Assembly (NCBI GenBank): GCA_030789695.1 | Contig: CM061141.1 | Location: 195,683,689 to 195,747,688, forward strand | DNA: 64,000 bases | DNA from: Scilla litardierei | Taxonomy: Eukaryota > Streptophyta > Magnoliopsida > Asparagales > Asparagaceae | Reading direction: 5' to 3' | Part shown: positions 32,166 through 43,025 of the stretch, piece by piece | Position numbering within the stretch: the stretch's first letter is position 1 | Layout: the number at the start of each line of letters is the position of its first letter | The notes under the pieces: model-generated | What the model was told of the DNA's origin: nothing | The model's database searches: none | The model's input: only the letters and a program-made list of their open reading frames with translations | Made by a program: the position numbers and the translations under genes

Positions 32166-34205
32166 CTACTCCGAGTGGGAGTCGTCCTCCCATCCGATCT
32201 CTTCGTCCTCCACGTCATCTTCCTCGTCTGCTTCCGCTATCAACACTTGCAGCTTTCGATCCACACAACGGTGTCCCGGAGTGAAGCGCTCGTCGCATCT
32301 GAAACAGAGCCCTTTTTACCTCCCCTCCCTCATCTCCGCATCGGTCATCCTTCGGAATTGGCCCCCAGCCGGTGGTGGGTTGTTCTGCTCTCCCGTCTTC
32401 TCAAGCCCTGACCGATCTGCCTCAGTAGTGACCCATGCTCCGCCGGCTCCAGTCGCGGTGCCCAGCTGTATCTGCCCACTATAGCTGCTCCCGCCTCTCC
32501 TATCCTCAGTCCGGGAGTCCTCTACCATCTGTGCCATCTTGATGACTTTTGAAAGCCCCTGAGGCTTGTATGGCCTCATCGCCGCGCGAAGACTAGGTCG
32601 CAGCCCCTTCAAGAAGGTGCCCTCCAGCGACTCGTCCGTCACCCCATGAACTCGCCCTGTCAGTGTCTCAAATCTCTCGATGTACTCCCGCACTAGCCCC
32701 TCCTGCCCGAGGGCATATAGCTGCTCGTCTAGGTTCCCCAAACGGGGGTCTCTAAACTTCTCCAGCACTAAGTCTTTCAGCTCCTCCCAGCTCCGGATCT
32801 GTTGCCTCCTCTCCTTCCACTGGAACCACCCCAAGGTTCTTCCCTCCATGCAAATGGCTGTCGCCTCCAGTTTCTGTGCCTCGGTCATGTGGTGCGCCGC
32901 GAAATATCACTCTGCTGTGAACAATCAGGCGTGTGGATACTCCCCAGAAAAAAGCGGCATCTTCAGCTTTCGTACTCGGCAATCTCCTCCAAAGTGCCCC
33001 TGCTCGGGCCTCCCCTCAACACGGTGAAGCGGACTGTAGTGTTGTCTCCCCTCATCCTGGGTCTCGTACTGCCTATGTGGCCCTCCTCTGCGGCCCCCAT
33101 AATCTTCTCGGTCTCCGTGCCCCTCGTCGCCTCAAAACCCACCCTCTGGCCACTCCTGGTAGTCTCTGTATCTTCCCCGACGCCTGCTGTGCGTCTCTCC
33201 TGGTGGTGGGGCGGTGGCTGCCACCTCTGATCGTCAAAGCGGGGGTCGGGGGTCCCGATAGCCCTCGCCGTAGTCTCCGTGCTCCTGAAAATCTCAGGGT
33301 CCCAAATCCTCCTCGAAGTCACGTGTCGGAGCCTTTCGACGCCGCTGTCCGTCGCGAAAAGTCTGAAAATTATCGCTCGTAGCCTCGAAAACCCCGCGCG
33401 AGGGTCTGCGCCTGTCCGCGGGGCCGCAGCTTGTCTGGGGCAGGGCCGTCGGCCCCGCCTGGTAGTCCTGGGGGCCCCAGCGGCCCCCGGGGGTTGGGGG
33501 TGTCGCCGGCCCCCGGGGGCTTCGACGCCCCTGGGCGGTGGTCCTGGGGGCCCCAGCGGCCCCCTAGGGCTGGGGGGGTCGCCGGCCCCCCTGGGGCCTT
33601 CGACGCCCCTGGGCGAAGGTCCTGGGGCCCCAGCAGCCCCCAGGGCTCGGGGGGGGGGGGGGGGTTCGCCGGCCCCTGGGCGAAGCCAGGGGAGGCCGCC
33701 GCCTCCTTGGTGGCCCTCCTGGGGTCGGCGGGGCCCTGGGGGGTTGCCGCGGCACCCCCTCCGCTTCGCGCGCCTGTCGGTGGGGTTGGATGTAGCCGTC
33801 GGCCCATCCTTGGGCTTCCGCCGCCTTTCGCCTCACTTCTTCTCGATAGTCGACCTTCCACGGCTCCTCTTCCTCATCTTCGACCAAATCCTCCACCAAA
33901 AAGTCATTTTCCGGGTCAAAGTTTTCAACTTTCTCCTTCCCCTTGCCTAAAGGTGGCGCCTTTCCCGCTGATTTAGGGTTCTCATCCCCTTTGTTGTTCG
34001 TCGCCAACTGATTTAGGGTTCCCATCAATTGCGCGAATTGTTCGTCGTGCTTCGCTTGATTCGCCGCCAATTGGTTGATGTAAGCCGTCAACTTTGCCAT
34101 GGATTCATCGTTTGCCGCCAACGATTTCTTGATCCCGTCGATCTCGCTTGTAAATTTCGCATCCAAAGCCTCAATTTTGTTTTGCGATCTTGTTGAAGCC
34201 GCCAT
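32166..34205 (-). pseudogene. gag: Gypsy gag with zinc knuckle, several stops and frameshifts
   Basis: The start MAASTRSQNKIEALDAKFTS (34205) lies 13 bases downstream of the primer site. An N-terminal helical part is followed by a long proline/glycine/arginine-rich stretch encoded by GC-rich DNA with a 16-base G run (33649-33664), where the frame is lost. The Gag core resumes at 32960-32480 (MTEAQKLEATAICMEGRTLG, WFQWKERRQQIRSWEELKD) and has two in-frame stops just upstream. A TAA follows MREGR near 32310, before a CCHC-like knuckle (CFRCDERFTPGHRC, near 32260-32300). The acidic C-terminus ends at a TAG, 32166-32168. Confidence 0.8.
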
Positions 34206-34217
34206 GGATCGTCACGT

Positions 34218-34229
34218 GCTCTGATACCA
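34218..34229 (-). other. Initiator-Met tRNA primer-binding site of the gag-only gypsy
   Basis: The sense strand reads TGGTATCAGAGC, three bases after the 5' LTR. This is the standard plant primer site. Confidence 0.9.
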
Positions 34230-34232
34230 AAT

Positions 34233-34548
34233 TGTTAGGACCTAACAAAAGGCACGATTTTTATTGCAAAAATAGTAGCTAGAACACGATAATTGAATAC
34301 CAAAGAGGGGTATTCTCCTCCCAAGACGCCAAAGAGGACGTCCGCACTCGTTTAATCTAGATCTAACCTAAAGACGCTCAAGAGAAAATATCATTCATCA
34401 AGCATGCCTAAACAAATGACGGCTAGCCCCTATAAATAAAAGAAACTATGGTTCCTAGGCTAACGGGGCGCGCGCATGGGCTAGGGAGGCCGGCGGCTAT
34501 GGGCTTCGGCCCATGGGTGCGGCGGGTGTAGACCCGAAGGGTCTATCG
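34233..34548 (-). repeat. 5' LTR of the gag-only gypsy
   Basis: It is the paired copy of 31792-32107. Its outer end is GGTCTATCG rather than ...CA, a single change from the other copy. Confidence 0.9.
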
Positions 34549-34660
34549 GAATTCTTACGAAAATAAATTTAGAAGGGAGAGAGAGAGAGAGATGAACTTC
34601 TGAGATACGGATGGTGGAACATCCAAATTAATGATCCACCCAGTCTCCATCACGATCATG

Positions 34661-34848
34661 ATCCTTAAAAACATATATGATGCATGGTTACAGATTGAAG
34701 CATGTTTCAACAAACTCAACGAATGACTTACTTGAGTCATCGGTAGCATGTCCAATCCTTAAAAACATATATGATGCATGATTACAGATTGAAGCATGTT
34801 TCAACAAACTCAACGAATGACTTACTCGAGTCATCGGTAGCATGTCCA
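34661..34848. repeat. Two tandem copies of a 94-bp host segment
   Basis: The segment starting ATCCTTAAAAACATATATGA is repeated at 34661 and 34755 with two or three differences. It includes GATTGAAGCATGTTTCAAC. No function is apparent. Confidence 0.85.
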
Positions 34849-34882
34849 ATCATATGATTTCACGTACATGTCTTACCTACCA

Positions 34883-35129
34883 TGGATAGGCACATTTATT
34901 AGTAATAAACTGAGAATAAAAGGGATAAAATGATTACAATTATATGGGTAATCGCCCTCCCAAGACGCCGATTGATAGGGGACGTTCGCACCCTCCGTAG
35001 AAGAACCTTCTCCTCTCAAATAACAAATCACTCACAAATTCCCCATCCTAGGGCCGGCTGGCCTCCCACTTATTTATAATATAAAAATAACAAAATGCCC
35101 AAAGCCCCTAAAGAGAGCCGGATCTAACA
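34883..35129 (-). repeat. Left LTR of the short gypsy element
   Basis: It is homologous to 36149-36431. It lacks about 18 bases near its start and ~20 bases near its end relative to the right copy, and ends GGATCTAACA. Confidence 0.75.
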
Positions 35130-35596
35130 TTACTCCGCCCCCAAAAATTCACCTTGTCCTCAAGGTGGTGCATGATGTCCACGAGAGTGCTTTTGCCGAG
35201 GGTTGGAGCATATCTTATCGCCCCTCCTGGATCGAACTGCCACCCACGAGCTCTGTCATCCTCGAAACATTGCTGAAGCAGTGGGAGAGCGTTCGCCGCC
35301 GAGTCTTCTTCGCACTGGCGCTTGTCGCTCTGAATTTGGTTTCCAAACAGGCCCGGGACCGCCAAAATATGGAACCGGCGTAGAAAATCAGCAGAAATTC
35401 ACCCGAAAATCCCCGAAAATTGCAAAATCGCACTGTTCATCGGCTTGGGCCGAGCCGTCGGTGGAGCTGGCTCGGCTCGTGCCGATGGATGCAGCTTGTG
35501 ATCGGCTGAATCGAGCCAATCCCGAGCCGCCATCAGATCGCCGGCGCCGTCGTCGTATTCCGACGATTTCGCCGGCGGTTGCTGGCGAAACTTGTC

Positions 35597-36121
35597 TCAG
35601 TGGCTTTGTATCGAAGTGGCGCATCTGCTGGTGAGGTTGTGGGGCGAGGTTTCGCCGGAGGGGTCGCTGCCGGCGTTCAAAAGTCGGCGCGATTGGCCGC
35701 TGCGTCTTCTTCCACGCCACACCGGCCACCGACAGGCTCGCGGGGGCCGACGAGGCCCTCTGGGGGTCGTCGGGCCGGCGAGGCCCTCCAGGGGGTCGCC
35801 TTGGCTGTGGCGCCCTCCTGGGGTCTCGCTGTGGTTGCCGGGAGATCCTGTGGGCTCACCATGGTCTTTTGGGGACTCATCGTGGTCGCGGCGACCATCT
35901 GGGGGCTCGCTGGGGTCAGATCTGGTTCGTTGCCCCCCCGTCGGCATCGGATCTAAGTCACAGACGGCTGTAACGTTCAGATCTGCGATGTTTTTTGTCG
36001 TCTTCTTCAGATTTGGCCTCGTCGCAAATTGTTGTATGAGTCGTTGATTTGATTGCTGCATCTGTAGGACTAATTGCATGACGGTCTCCAAATCTTTCTT
36101 TACGGATCTCCTCCACTCCAT
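35597..36121 (-). pseudogene. Gag-like N-terminal frame of the short gypsy element
   Basis: The frame opens at MEWRRSVKKDLETVMQLVLQ just downstream of the primer site. A helical part is followed by a proline/arginine/glycine-rich region in GC-rich DNA. No Gag core, zinc knuckle or pol is found. The product is not recognisable beyond this layout, which parallels the gag of the element at 31792. Confidence 0.45.
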
Positions 36122-36133
36122 TAAGATCGAACC

Positions 36134-36145
36134 GCTCTGATACCA
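36134..36145 (-). other. Initiator-Met primer-binding site of the short gypsy element
   Basis: The sense strand reads TGGTATCAGAGC, three bases from the LTR edge at 36149. Confidence 0.88.
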
Positions 36146-36148
36146 AAA

Positions 36149-36431
36149 TGATAGGAACCAAACGGATCTGAACTTTATTAGTAATAAACTGAGAATAAAA
36201 GGGATAGAATGATTACAATTGTTTGGGTAATCACCCTCCCAAGACGTCGATTGATGGGGACGTCTGCACCCTTCCTAGAACGGAGAACCTTCTCTTCTCA
36301 AATATCAAATCATTCACAAATTTCCATCCTAGGGCCGGCTGGCCTCCCACTTATTTATAATATAAAAATAAACAAAATACTCAAAATGCCCCTAATGGGC
36401 CCAAAGCCCCTAAAGAGAGCCGGATCTAACA
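36149..36431 (-). repeat. Right LTR of the short gypsy element
   Basis: It starts TGATAGGAACC and ends GGATCTAACA on the plus strand. Confidence 0.8.
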
Positions 36432-36626
36432 TTACTTCGCCCCCAAAAATCCACATTGTCCTCAAGATGAGCGTCTTATCGCCCCCCCTCCTGGATCGAA
36501 CGACCACCCACGAGCTCTGTCATCCTCAAAACATTGTTGAAGGAGTGGGAGAGCGTCTGCCGCTGAGTCTTCTTCGCATGTCTCTTTCCAAAATAAAACT
36601 TGTCTCAAAGTGAGCTGGATCTAACA
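36432..36626 (-). repeat. Second partial copy of the internal region outside the right LTR
   Basis: It matches 35130-35317 (ACCCACGAGCTCTGTCATCC in both) and then ends at an LTR-like GGATCTAACA. This shows a tandem copy shared through the middle LTR. Confidence 0.75.
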
Positions 36627-36996
36627 ATTACACATCCTTATTATCTCCCAGAATGATAGTAATATGCGAATTAATCATCGGTTATGTTCAGCATACAATA
36701 CGTCTTTATTTCTTAAATCAAGAGATTTTCATGTGCTTTCAAGTATGTACATGTTTCGAACCCCAGGATATTGTTGGTCCTTATCCTTATCTGTTACTGG
36801 TCCTTATCTGTTACTGGTACAATACATCTAAGGTTGGATATTTTTAATGTGTGTATGCTGCATGATGTGGTAAGCTACATGTGTTTGTAGACATGTCTAT
36901 TAGTTAAAAGAGTGGTTTTAGAAGGCAGTTGATTGTGTTTAGTAGTTAAAAGAGTGGTTTTAGAAGGCAGTTGACTGTGTTTAGTAGTTAAAAGAG
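36627..36996. other. AT-rich host sequence with a 42-bp tandem repeat
   Basis: AGTTAAAAGAGTGGTTTTAG starts at 36902, 36944 and (partly) 36986, giving about 2.4 units of 42 bp. The remainder shows no gene. Confidence 0.7.
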
Positions 36997-37131
36997 TGCT
37001 TTTGGGTATAATATTCTTGGTAAGATCTATCTATTTGCCGTAATCTCTTGACCCGGCACAAACAGGTTTTGGCATCATATTCTTGGCTTAATTGTATTTT
37101 TCTTGAATTTCGAGATGTTTTTGATTCAGTC
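36997..37131 (+). repeat. Copy B of the host repeat, interrupted by a gypsy insertion
   Basis: It is homologous to copy A (TATAATATTCTTGGTAAGAT... CTCTTGACCCGGCACAAA). It ends GAGATGTTTT at the insertion site; copy C resumes at 43026 with GTTTTTTCCC. Confidence 0.8.
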
Positions 37132-37485
37132 ATCACTTACCAACGAAGGAGGAGGCGCCGCGGCTTGACAAGCAAGGCATTTTTGTCATTTTTTCTACTA
37201 GGGGCATTTTCGTAGTTTTTGGAAATTTTGGGTTTATTTCATGTTTTATTAAGGCCGGCTAAGGGATTGCTGGGATTATGCTTTTTTATTGTGGGGGATT
37301 ACTCTAGGCTCCCTAGATTGGGAGATTTAGGTTTTGATCTCGAATACAAAGCTTGGAGAGCGGCATTCTCTCGTACATGTGTCAATTATCTTTTGTAGTT
37401 TCATTTAAATCAATAAAAAATCCAAACTTTCCCCTTTCTACATACAAATTTCCTTTTAATTCAGATTTTCACAAAGATCTTATCA
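37132..37485 (+). repeat. 5' LTR of the GTTTT gypsy
   Basis: It runs from TGATTCAGTCATCACTTACC to GATCTTATCA and is homologous to 42696-43025. Confidence 0.85.
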
Positions 37486-37488
37486 AAT

Positions 37489-37500
37489 TGGTATCAGAGT
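37489..37500 (+). other. Primer-binding site of the GTTTT gypsy
   Basis: TGGTATCAGAGT, one base off the initiator-Met consensus, lies three bases after the LTR. Confidence 0.85.
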
Positions 37501-37559
37501 GGTACGATTCATAGGGCGACCACAAGATCGAAGGAGAAATACGAGGATTTTGGAGGAAA

Positions 37560-39345
37560 AAATACGATGGCGATGGCGAGATCAAAGATTTGAAGAAATT
37601 CATAGAGGAACACAGATCTGAGATTAGATCTGATAATTGCATGGCAGTCGAAGGGTAGCCAAAGCGGCAGATGCAAGGATGGAGGCTTTGTTGCGACAAC
37701 TTCCTAACATAACCAGATTTGAAATTCAAGCAGCAAAAGAATCAGATCCGGGTGGCAAACTAGATCTAAGGCAAAAGGAGAAGTCTTCGACGAAAGGAAA
37801 TGAGAAGATCGTGGCTTTCTGCAAAGGGCTTCTATCCGATGTCGAGTGGGAGACAGATGAAGAATGAATCGTCATCAAAGAAGGCAAAAGCATGCCGAAA
37901 CATCAATTGGGGTCCCATGACCCCCGCAGAGGAGCACCAAAGGTCGGCGTGCCCTGACGAGGTTGCCATGAGCCTCATGGCTCCCTGGCAACTCTTGCCA
38001 GGGCAACACACAGTACCTGGCGGTTCTCCAAGGCTCTGTCGATCCCCTGTCGGCCCGCCAGGGCCTCGCCGAGCACATGCAAACCCGCCAGGGGCCTTGC
38101 GGCCCCCATGCGAGCTGATCGGCCAAGTTGAGCCCTGGCTGGGCCTGCCAGGGGCCTCACGGCCCCCTGTTGGCCTGCCAGGGGCCAAGGCGACAGCGGG
38201 ATGATCGCTATGGGAATCTGGACCACCTGGCAGCCCAGCGAAGAGGGAGGAGCATGGTCGGACACATCGGGACTTTGATGAAGACATGAGGACATTCGGG
38301 GTGGTCGCGTCGTAAATTTTGTGGGAGGGAAACCCTGACGGCGCAATTTGAACTATGAGGAGTTTGCTAGATATCATGATGACGATCCAAAATACGTCAA
38401 TGGTGGCGGTGGATCAGACTTGGGAGACGTCGGCTAGATGGATGACGAAGGAGAAGAAAGGGTCAGATTTGGAGACCGCTATGCACATCAGGATTCATAC
38501 AGGCAAGCGCCATTATGGGAGATATCGAGGAGTAGCACCTTGGGATTTCCACACCGACATCCGGGTTAGGAAGCTAAATATGCCCATATTTGAGAGGATG
38601 ACTCTTCACGGTGGATCTACTTGGCAGAGAGATACTTTGAGGTAAGGAACCTCCCAGAGGTGGATAAATCGAAGGCGGTGTGGATGTCTGGAAGAAGAAG
38701 CTTTATCTTGGTTCCGTTGGAGGTAGCAATAGCGACCGATACGTTTGCGGGAGGAGTTTTAGGAGAGATTGCTGCAACGATTTCGGGAGGCATATGGAGG
38801 AGACCTATAGGAGCCTATATGCCCTTAGCCAGGATGTGACTGTTAGAGAGTATATTCGGAGGTTCGAGGTGCTGGTAGGCCGTGTTCGAGGGTGTCAAGG
38901 GAGTCTCTGGAGGGATGTTTTATGAAGGGTTTGAAGCCAATTATTCGAGCGGAGCTATGCACCCACAGACTTAGAGGGCTGCTGGATCGGATGTATTTGG
39001 CGCAGATTGTGGAGGATAGACTCACGGAGGAACGACACACTAGAGGAGCATGAGGCAGATTTTCTTTCAGTAATCAGGCACCAGCAGGAGGTCAGAATGC
39101 CCGACTATGAGGGACCACTGCCAGCAAGAAGAAGGGCCGTGAGCACGACTTGGGAGATAATTTAAACGTCTGCGGATGCATAGATGCGGGACAAGAGGGC
39201 TAATGGACTTTGCTTCAAATGTGACGAGAAATTCTCATTAGAGTATAGATGTGGGGACCACATTCTTCAGTTGATGATAATGAACGAGGATGATGTCGTG
39301 GTGGAGCTTGAGGCAGAGAAGGAAGATCAGGAGCATCTACAAACA
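37560..39345 (+). pseudogene. gag: Gypsy gag remnant
   Basis: The N-terminal portion includes a GC-rich stretch (37980-38190) with repeated GGCCTGCCAGGGGCC-like words. The Gag core appears in pieces: KLNMPIFE near 38573, AERYFEVRNLPEVDKSKA (38623-38676), MEETYRSLYALSQDVTVREYIRRFEVL in parts (38796-38870). A knuckle-like CFKCDEKFSLEYRC remnant sits near 39209-39252. Frame changes occur several times. Confidence 0.7.
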
Positions 39346-39349
39346 TGGT

Positions 39350-41260
39350 AGAGGTTGCGCTTACCTCAATGGCGGGATTCACACCGAACAACACCATGAA
39401 GTTGGCAGGAAGGATAGCTAAACAGATTTCAGTCTTGACTGATAGTGGGGCCACCCACAACTTCATCTCTCATAAGGTGGTGGAGCAGCGTGGGCTATAA
39501 CTCAGTGATACATGAAGCTTTGGTGTTGTGCTGGGACGGACAAGGTAGAGCAGAGCAAGGGTGTGCGACGATCATTGTTATTGATTAACATGGTGTGCAT
39601 GTTGTAAAAGATTTCCTACCTTTGGACATGGGGAGCACTGATATTTTCATGGGCATGCGGTGGTTGCAATCTTTGAGGGAGACTAGAATTAACTGGAAGT
39701 TGCTAATGATGGAGTTCCAGGAAGGGGGACGATACTCATTCTGCTGGGTGACCCTATTTTATGTTGTTCCATGGTTTCATTCAAAATCATGGCAAAGCCT
39801 CTTCAGATGGAGGGAGGAGGCTTCCTGGTGGAGTTTCAGAGATTTGCGACAGATGGAGAGGAGGCGAAGCAGGACATTCCAGTGGAGGTGGAACAGATTT
39901 TGAGTCGCTTTGAGGGGTATTTTAGACGCCTCTTGGCTTTCTACCCCCGTAGGACCACGAGTGTGCTATTGTACTTCGTGAGGGGGTTTCTCCCATCGGT
40001 GTCAAATCATATCGTTATTCCAAGTGCAGAAGGATGAGATTAAGAAGATGGTGGGAGAGATGTTACAGGATGGCGTGTTCCAACCCAGCGTGAATTCATT
40101 CCCAGCGTGAGTTCTTTCTCCAGTCCAGCCCTGTTGGTAAAGAAGAAGGATGGAGTTGGCGGTTCTGCGTCGATGATCGGACTTTGAACAAGGGGACGAT
40201 GCCGGACAAGTTCACAATTCTTGTTATCGACGAGCTATTGGATGAGTTACATGGTGCAGTAGTTTTCTCGAAGATAGACTTGAAGTCGGGGTATCATCAG
40301 ATCAGGATGCGAGCTGCTGATATTTCGAAGACAGCCTTCTGGATGCACGAGGGACTCTATGAGTTCTTAGTCATGACTATCGGCTTGACTATCGGCTTGA
40401 CTAATGCCCCAGCCACATTTTAAGCCCTCATGAACAAGGTTTTTCAACCATATCTGAGGAGGTTCATCTCAGTGTTTTTCGATGACATTCTGCATATTGT
40501 AGTTTCCTGGAGGAGCATGTGTGACACTTGAAGATAATTTTACGGGAGCTGAAGGCCCACCAACTGTATGCTAATATGAAGAAGTGTCATTTTGCGCAGC
40601 TGATGGTGGAGTACCTGGGCCACGTGGTATATATAGAGGGGATGATTGTGGATAGATTGAAAATCACAGCTATGTTGGACTGGCCACGCCCCAGTACCTT
40701 GCGGGCTCTACCGGGGTTCTTGGGTTGACAAGATTCTACCGGAAGTTTGTCAAAGAATACAACACCATTGCCTGGCCTTTTACAGAGCAGGGAGCAGCTC
40801 AAGAAGGACAAATTTTAGCAGGGAAATGAAGCGACAGAGTGTTTGAGGCCCAAAAACTGGCCATGTCTACGGTGCTTGTGTTAGCCCTAACCGACTTTAG
40901 CTAACCTTTAGTTGTGGAGACTGATGCCTTAGGGTACAGGCTAGGAGCGGTGTTGATGTAGAAGCAGAGCCATGTGGTGTATTTCAATCAGGTCTTGACA
41001 ACACGAGCGCGTTTTAAGACAGTGTATGAGTGGGAATTGATAGGGATTGTGCTAGCAATACAAATGTGACGGTCCTACTTGCTTGACATGAGGTTCATAG
41101 TGCGTACTGATCAAAGGAGTTAAGTATTTACTGGAGCAACGCATGGTAACGAAGGAGCACTAATGCTGTCTAAACTTATTGGATACTCTTTTGAGATATT
41201 GTACAGACCAGGTTTGAAGAACAAGACAGCAGATGCACTATTTCGCAAAGAAGAGGTGAT
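39350..41260 (+). pseudogene. Gypsy protease, RT and RNase H remnant
   Basis: The protease active site appears as [11 protein letters not shown] near 39437-39468. RT shows [20 protein letters not shown] and [18 protein letters not shown] (about 40225-40340), then a 12-bp duplication that doubles the residues TIGL (40377-40404). A TAA follows, in place of the Gln codon seen in the relative (40420s), and then FDDIL near 40479-40493. RNase H words such as VRTDQRS and ADALF-like remain (41100-41240). The enzyme set is inactive. Confidence 0.75.
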
Positions 41261-41499
41261 ACAGATGTTAGTTATCTCAATGCCGATGTTAGATTGGGAG
41301 ACCGTGTGGAGAGAGAGAGGTCGACGAGGAATTGGCCTAAGTACGGGCTGCATTGTTGCAGGGTTCGGTGGAGCACCCAAGATACACATTGGATGGACAC
41401 CGATTATAGTATCAGGGACGCCTAGTATTACCCCGGACTTCACCACATATTCTGTTGATTTTGCAGTAGTTCCATGGCAACGCGGTGAGAGGACATTCT

Positions 41500-42690
41500 G
41501 GAGTGCAGCATACTTACAGGAGGATGGCGAGAGCTCTATTAGACGGGGATAAGGAGGGACATCGCTTGGATGGTGGCAAGTTGTGACGTTTGTCAACGTC
41601 ACAAATACTTGGCAATGCTCCTGCATGGTTACTACCGTCGCTATCTATTCCTGACAGGGTCTGGGAGATCACCATTGACTTTATCAATGGGCGATCGAGA
41701 TCGGAGGGGTTTTCTGTCATACTTGTTGTGGTGGATTGCCTTATCAAGCATGCCCATTTTATAGCTCTTCGGCACCCCTATACGGTGGTGACAATGGCGA
41801 CAACTTTCATTTAGGAGGTGGTGAGCTTACATGGTTTCCCGGCATCCATTGTTTCTGACGAGGATAATGTGTTTATGAGCCACTTCTGGATCGAATTATT
41901 CAAGGTGCAGGGGACGATTCTCAAAAGAAGTACAGCTTACCACCCAGAGATTGACGACTAAACGGATGTCGTCAACAGGAGTGTTGAGACGTACCTGCGT
42001 TGTTTTGCATCGAATTCGCACAAGCAGTGGGCCAAGTGGTTAACATGTGCGGAGTATTGGTATAATACTTACTATCATTCTGCAGCGCAAGCCACACCCT
42101 TCAGGATTCTATATGGGCGAGATCCTCCACACCTGACCTACTACAGCCTCAGTTTGACCCCAGTGTCCTAGGCGGATCATTATCTTAAGGAGAGGGATAA
42201 GGTTTTGGAGGAGCTAAAGTGGCATTTGGCGCTGGCGCACAGATCATGAAGTCTAAAGGCAGATGATCATCGCAGAGACGTGCAGTTTGTTGTGGGAGAC
42301 AATGTTTATATGAAGTTGAGGCCGTATCAAAAGAAGTCTTTAGCGCATCGACGCAATGAGAACTTAGCGACTTACTACTATAGACCATATAAGATCGAGG
42401 CCAAAATTGGGAAAGTGACTTACAGATTGAGCTTATTGCCAACGTATATCATTCATCCTGTTTTCCATGTGTCGCAGTTGCGATAGGCAATTGGAGATCA
42501 TACTCTTTCCCCGACACTATTAGCTACTTTGACGGATGACATGGAAGTGCTATTGGAGCTGCTAGAGGTTAATGGGTGTTGACCCATTGGCGCGGGTTAC
42601 CGGACTATGATGCTACTTGAGAGTCTTTCAAGGCTATTCGGTGGCAATTCCCTGATTTCTACATTGAGAACAAGGTGGCTCTTTTGGGGG
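41500..42690 (+). pseudogene. Gypsy integrase and C-terminal remnant
   Basis: CDVCQRHK of the zinc finger is at 41584-41607. The core shows TIDFINGRSRS and VVDCLIKHAHFIALRHPY near 41670-41790, then YHPE.. and NRSVETYLRCF near 41938-42010. The C-terminal part reads VYMKLRPYQKKS and HPVFHVSQLR (42286-42486). Several in-frame stops are present. The frame would end near the polypurine tract. Confidence 0.75.
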
Positions 42691-42695
42691 AGTAA
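42681..42695 (+). other. Polypurine tract of the GTTTT gypsy
   Basis: CTTTTGGGGGAGTAA directly precedes the 3' LTR. Confidence 0.8.
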
Positions 42696-43025
42696 TGATG
42701 CAGGCATCACTTATCAGCAAGGAGGCACGTGGCTACGAGTATTTTCGTAATTTCTGGAAATTCTGGATTTGTTTTATATTTTATTAGGGCCGGCTAGGGA
42801 ATTGCGGGGATTGTGCTGTATTATGGGAGATAATTCTAGGCGTATATAAAATCCTAGATTGGGAGATTTAGGCTTTGATCTTGAATACAAATCTTGGAGA
42901 GCGACCTCTATTAAAAGCGGTCAATTATCTTTTGTAGTTCCACTTTAAATCAATAAAAATCCTAACTTTTCCATTTCCACCATAAAAATTCCCTTTTAAT
43001 TCTATTTTCCACGAAGATCCAATTA
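42696..43025 (+). repeat. 3' LTR of the GTTTT gypsy
   Basis: It is the paired copy of 37132-37485, ending CCAATTA (the terminal CA has changed to TA). Confidence 0.85.

Larger units (their letters stand above)
31787..34553 (-). mobile_element. Gag-only Ty3/gypsy retrotransposon (TR-GAG type) with TSD GAATT
   Basis: Two ~316-bp LTRs (31792-32107 and 34233-34548) flank a 2.1-kb core. GAATT sits directly outside both (31787-31791 and 34549-34553). An initiator-Met primer site lies next to the right LTR and a polypurine tract next to the left one, so the element is on the minus strand. The core holds gag only; protease, RT and integrase are absent, and the gag end runs straight to the polypurine tract. 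This is the layout of TR-GAG elements, which rely on enzymes of an autonomous relative. LTR similarity is high but not complete. Confidence 0.9.
34883..36626 (-). mobile_element. Short non-autonomous gypsy element with LTR-internal-LTR-internal layout
   Basis: LTR-like copies lie at 34883-35129 and 36149-36431. The segment between (35130-36148) has an initiator-Met primer site at its right end and a G-rich polypurine tract at its left, so orientation is minus. The sequence after the right LTR (36432-36585) repeats the internal segment next to the left LTR (35130-35317) and ends in GGATCTAACA, like an LTR edge. This indicates a tandem or recombined element. Only a gag-like N-terminal frame is present. 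No TSD was found (flanks TACCA and ATTAC). Confidence 0.75.

Noticed and set aside
33279..33976. Plus-strand Gly/Pro-rich frames of 180-220 codons
   Set aside because: They mirror the GC-rich gag of the minus-strand gag-only gypsy and contain no domain.
37127..37131. Idea that copies B and C of the host repeat are LTRs of the gypsy
   Set aside because: They lie outside the GTTTT duplication and share no sequence with the real LTRs.
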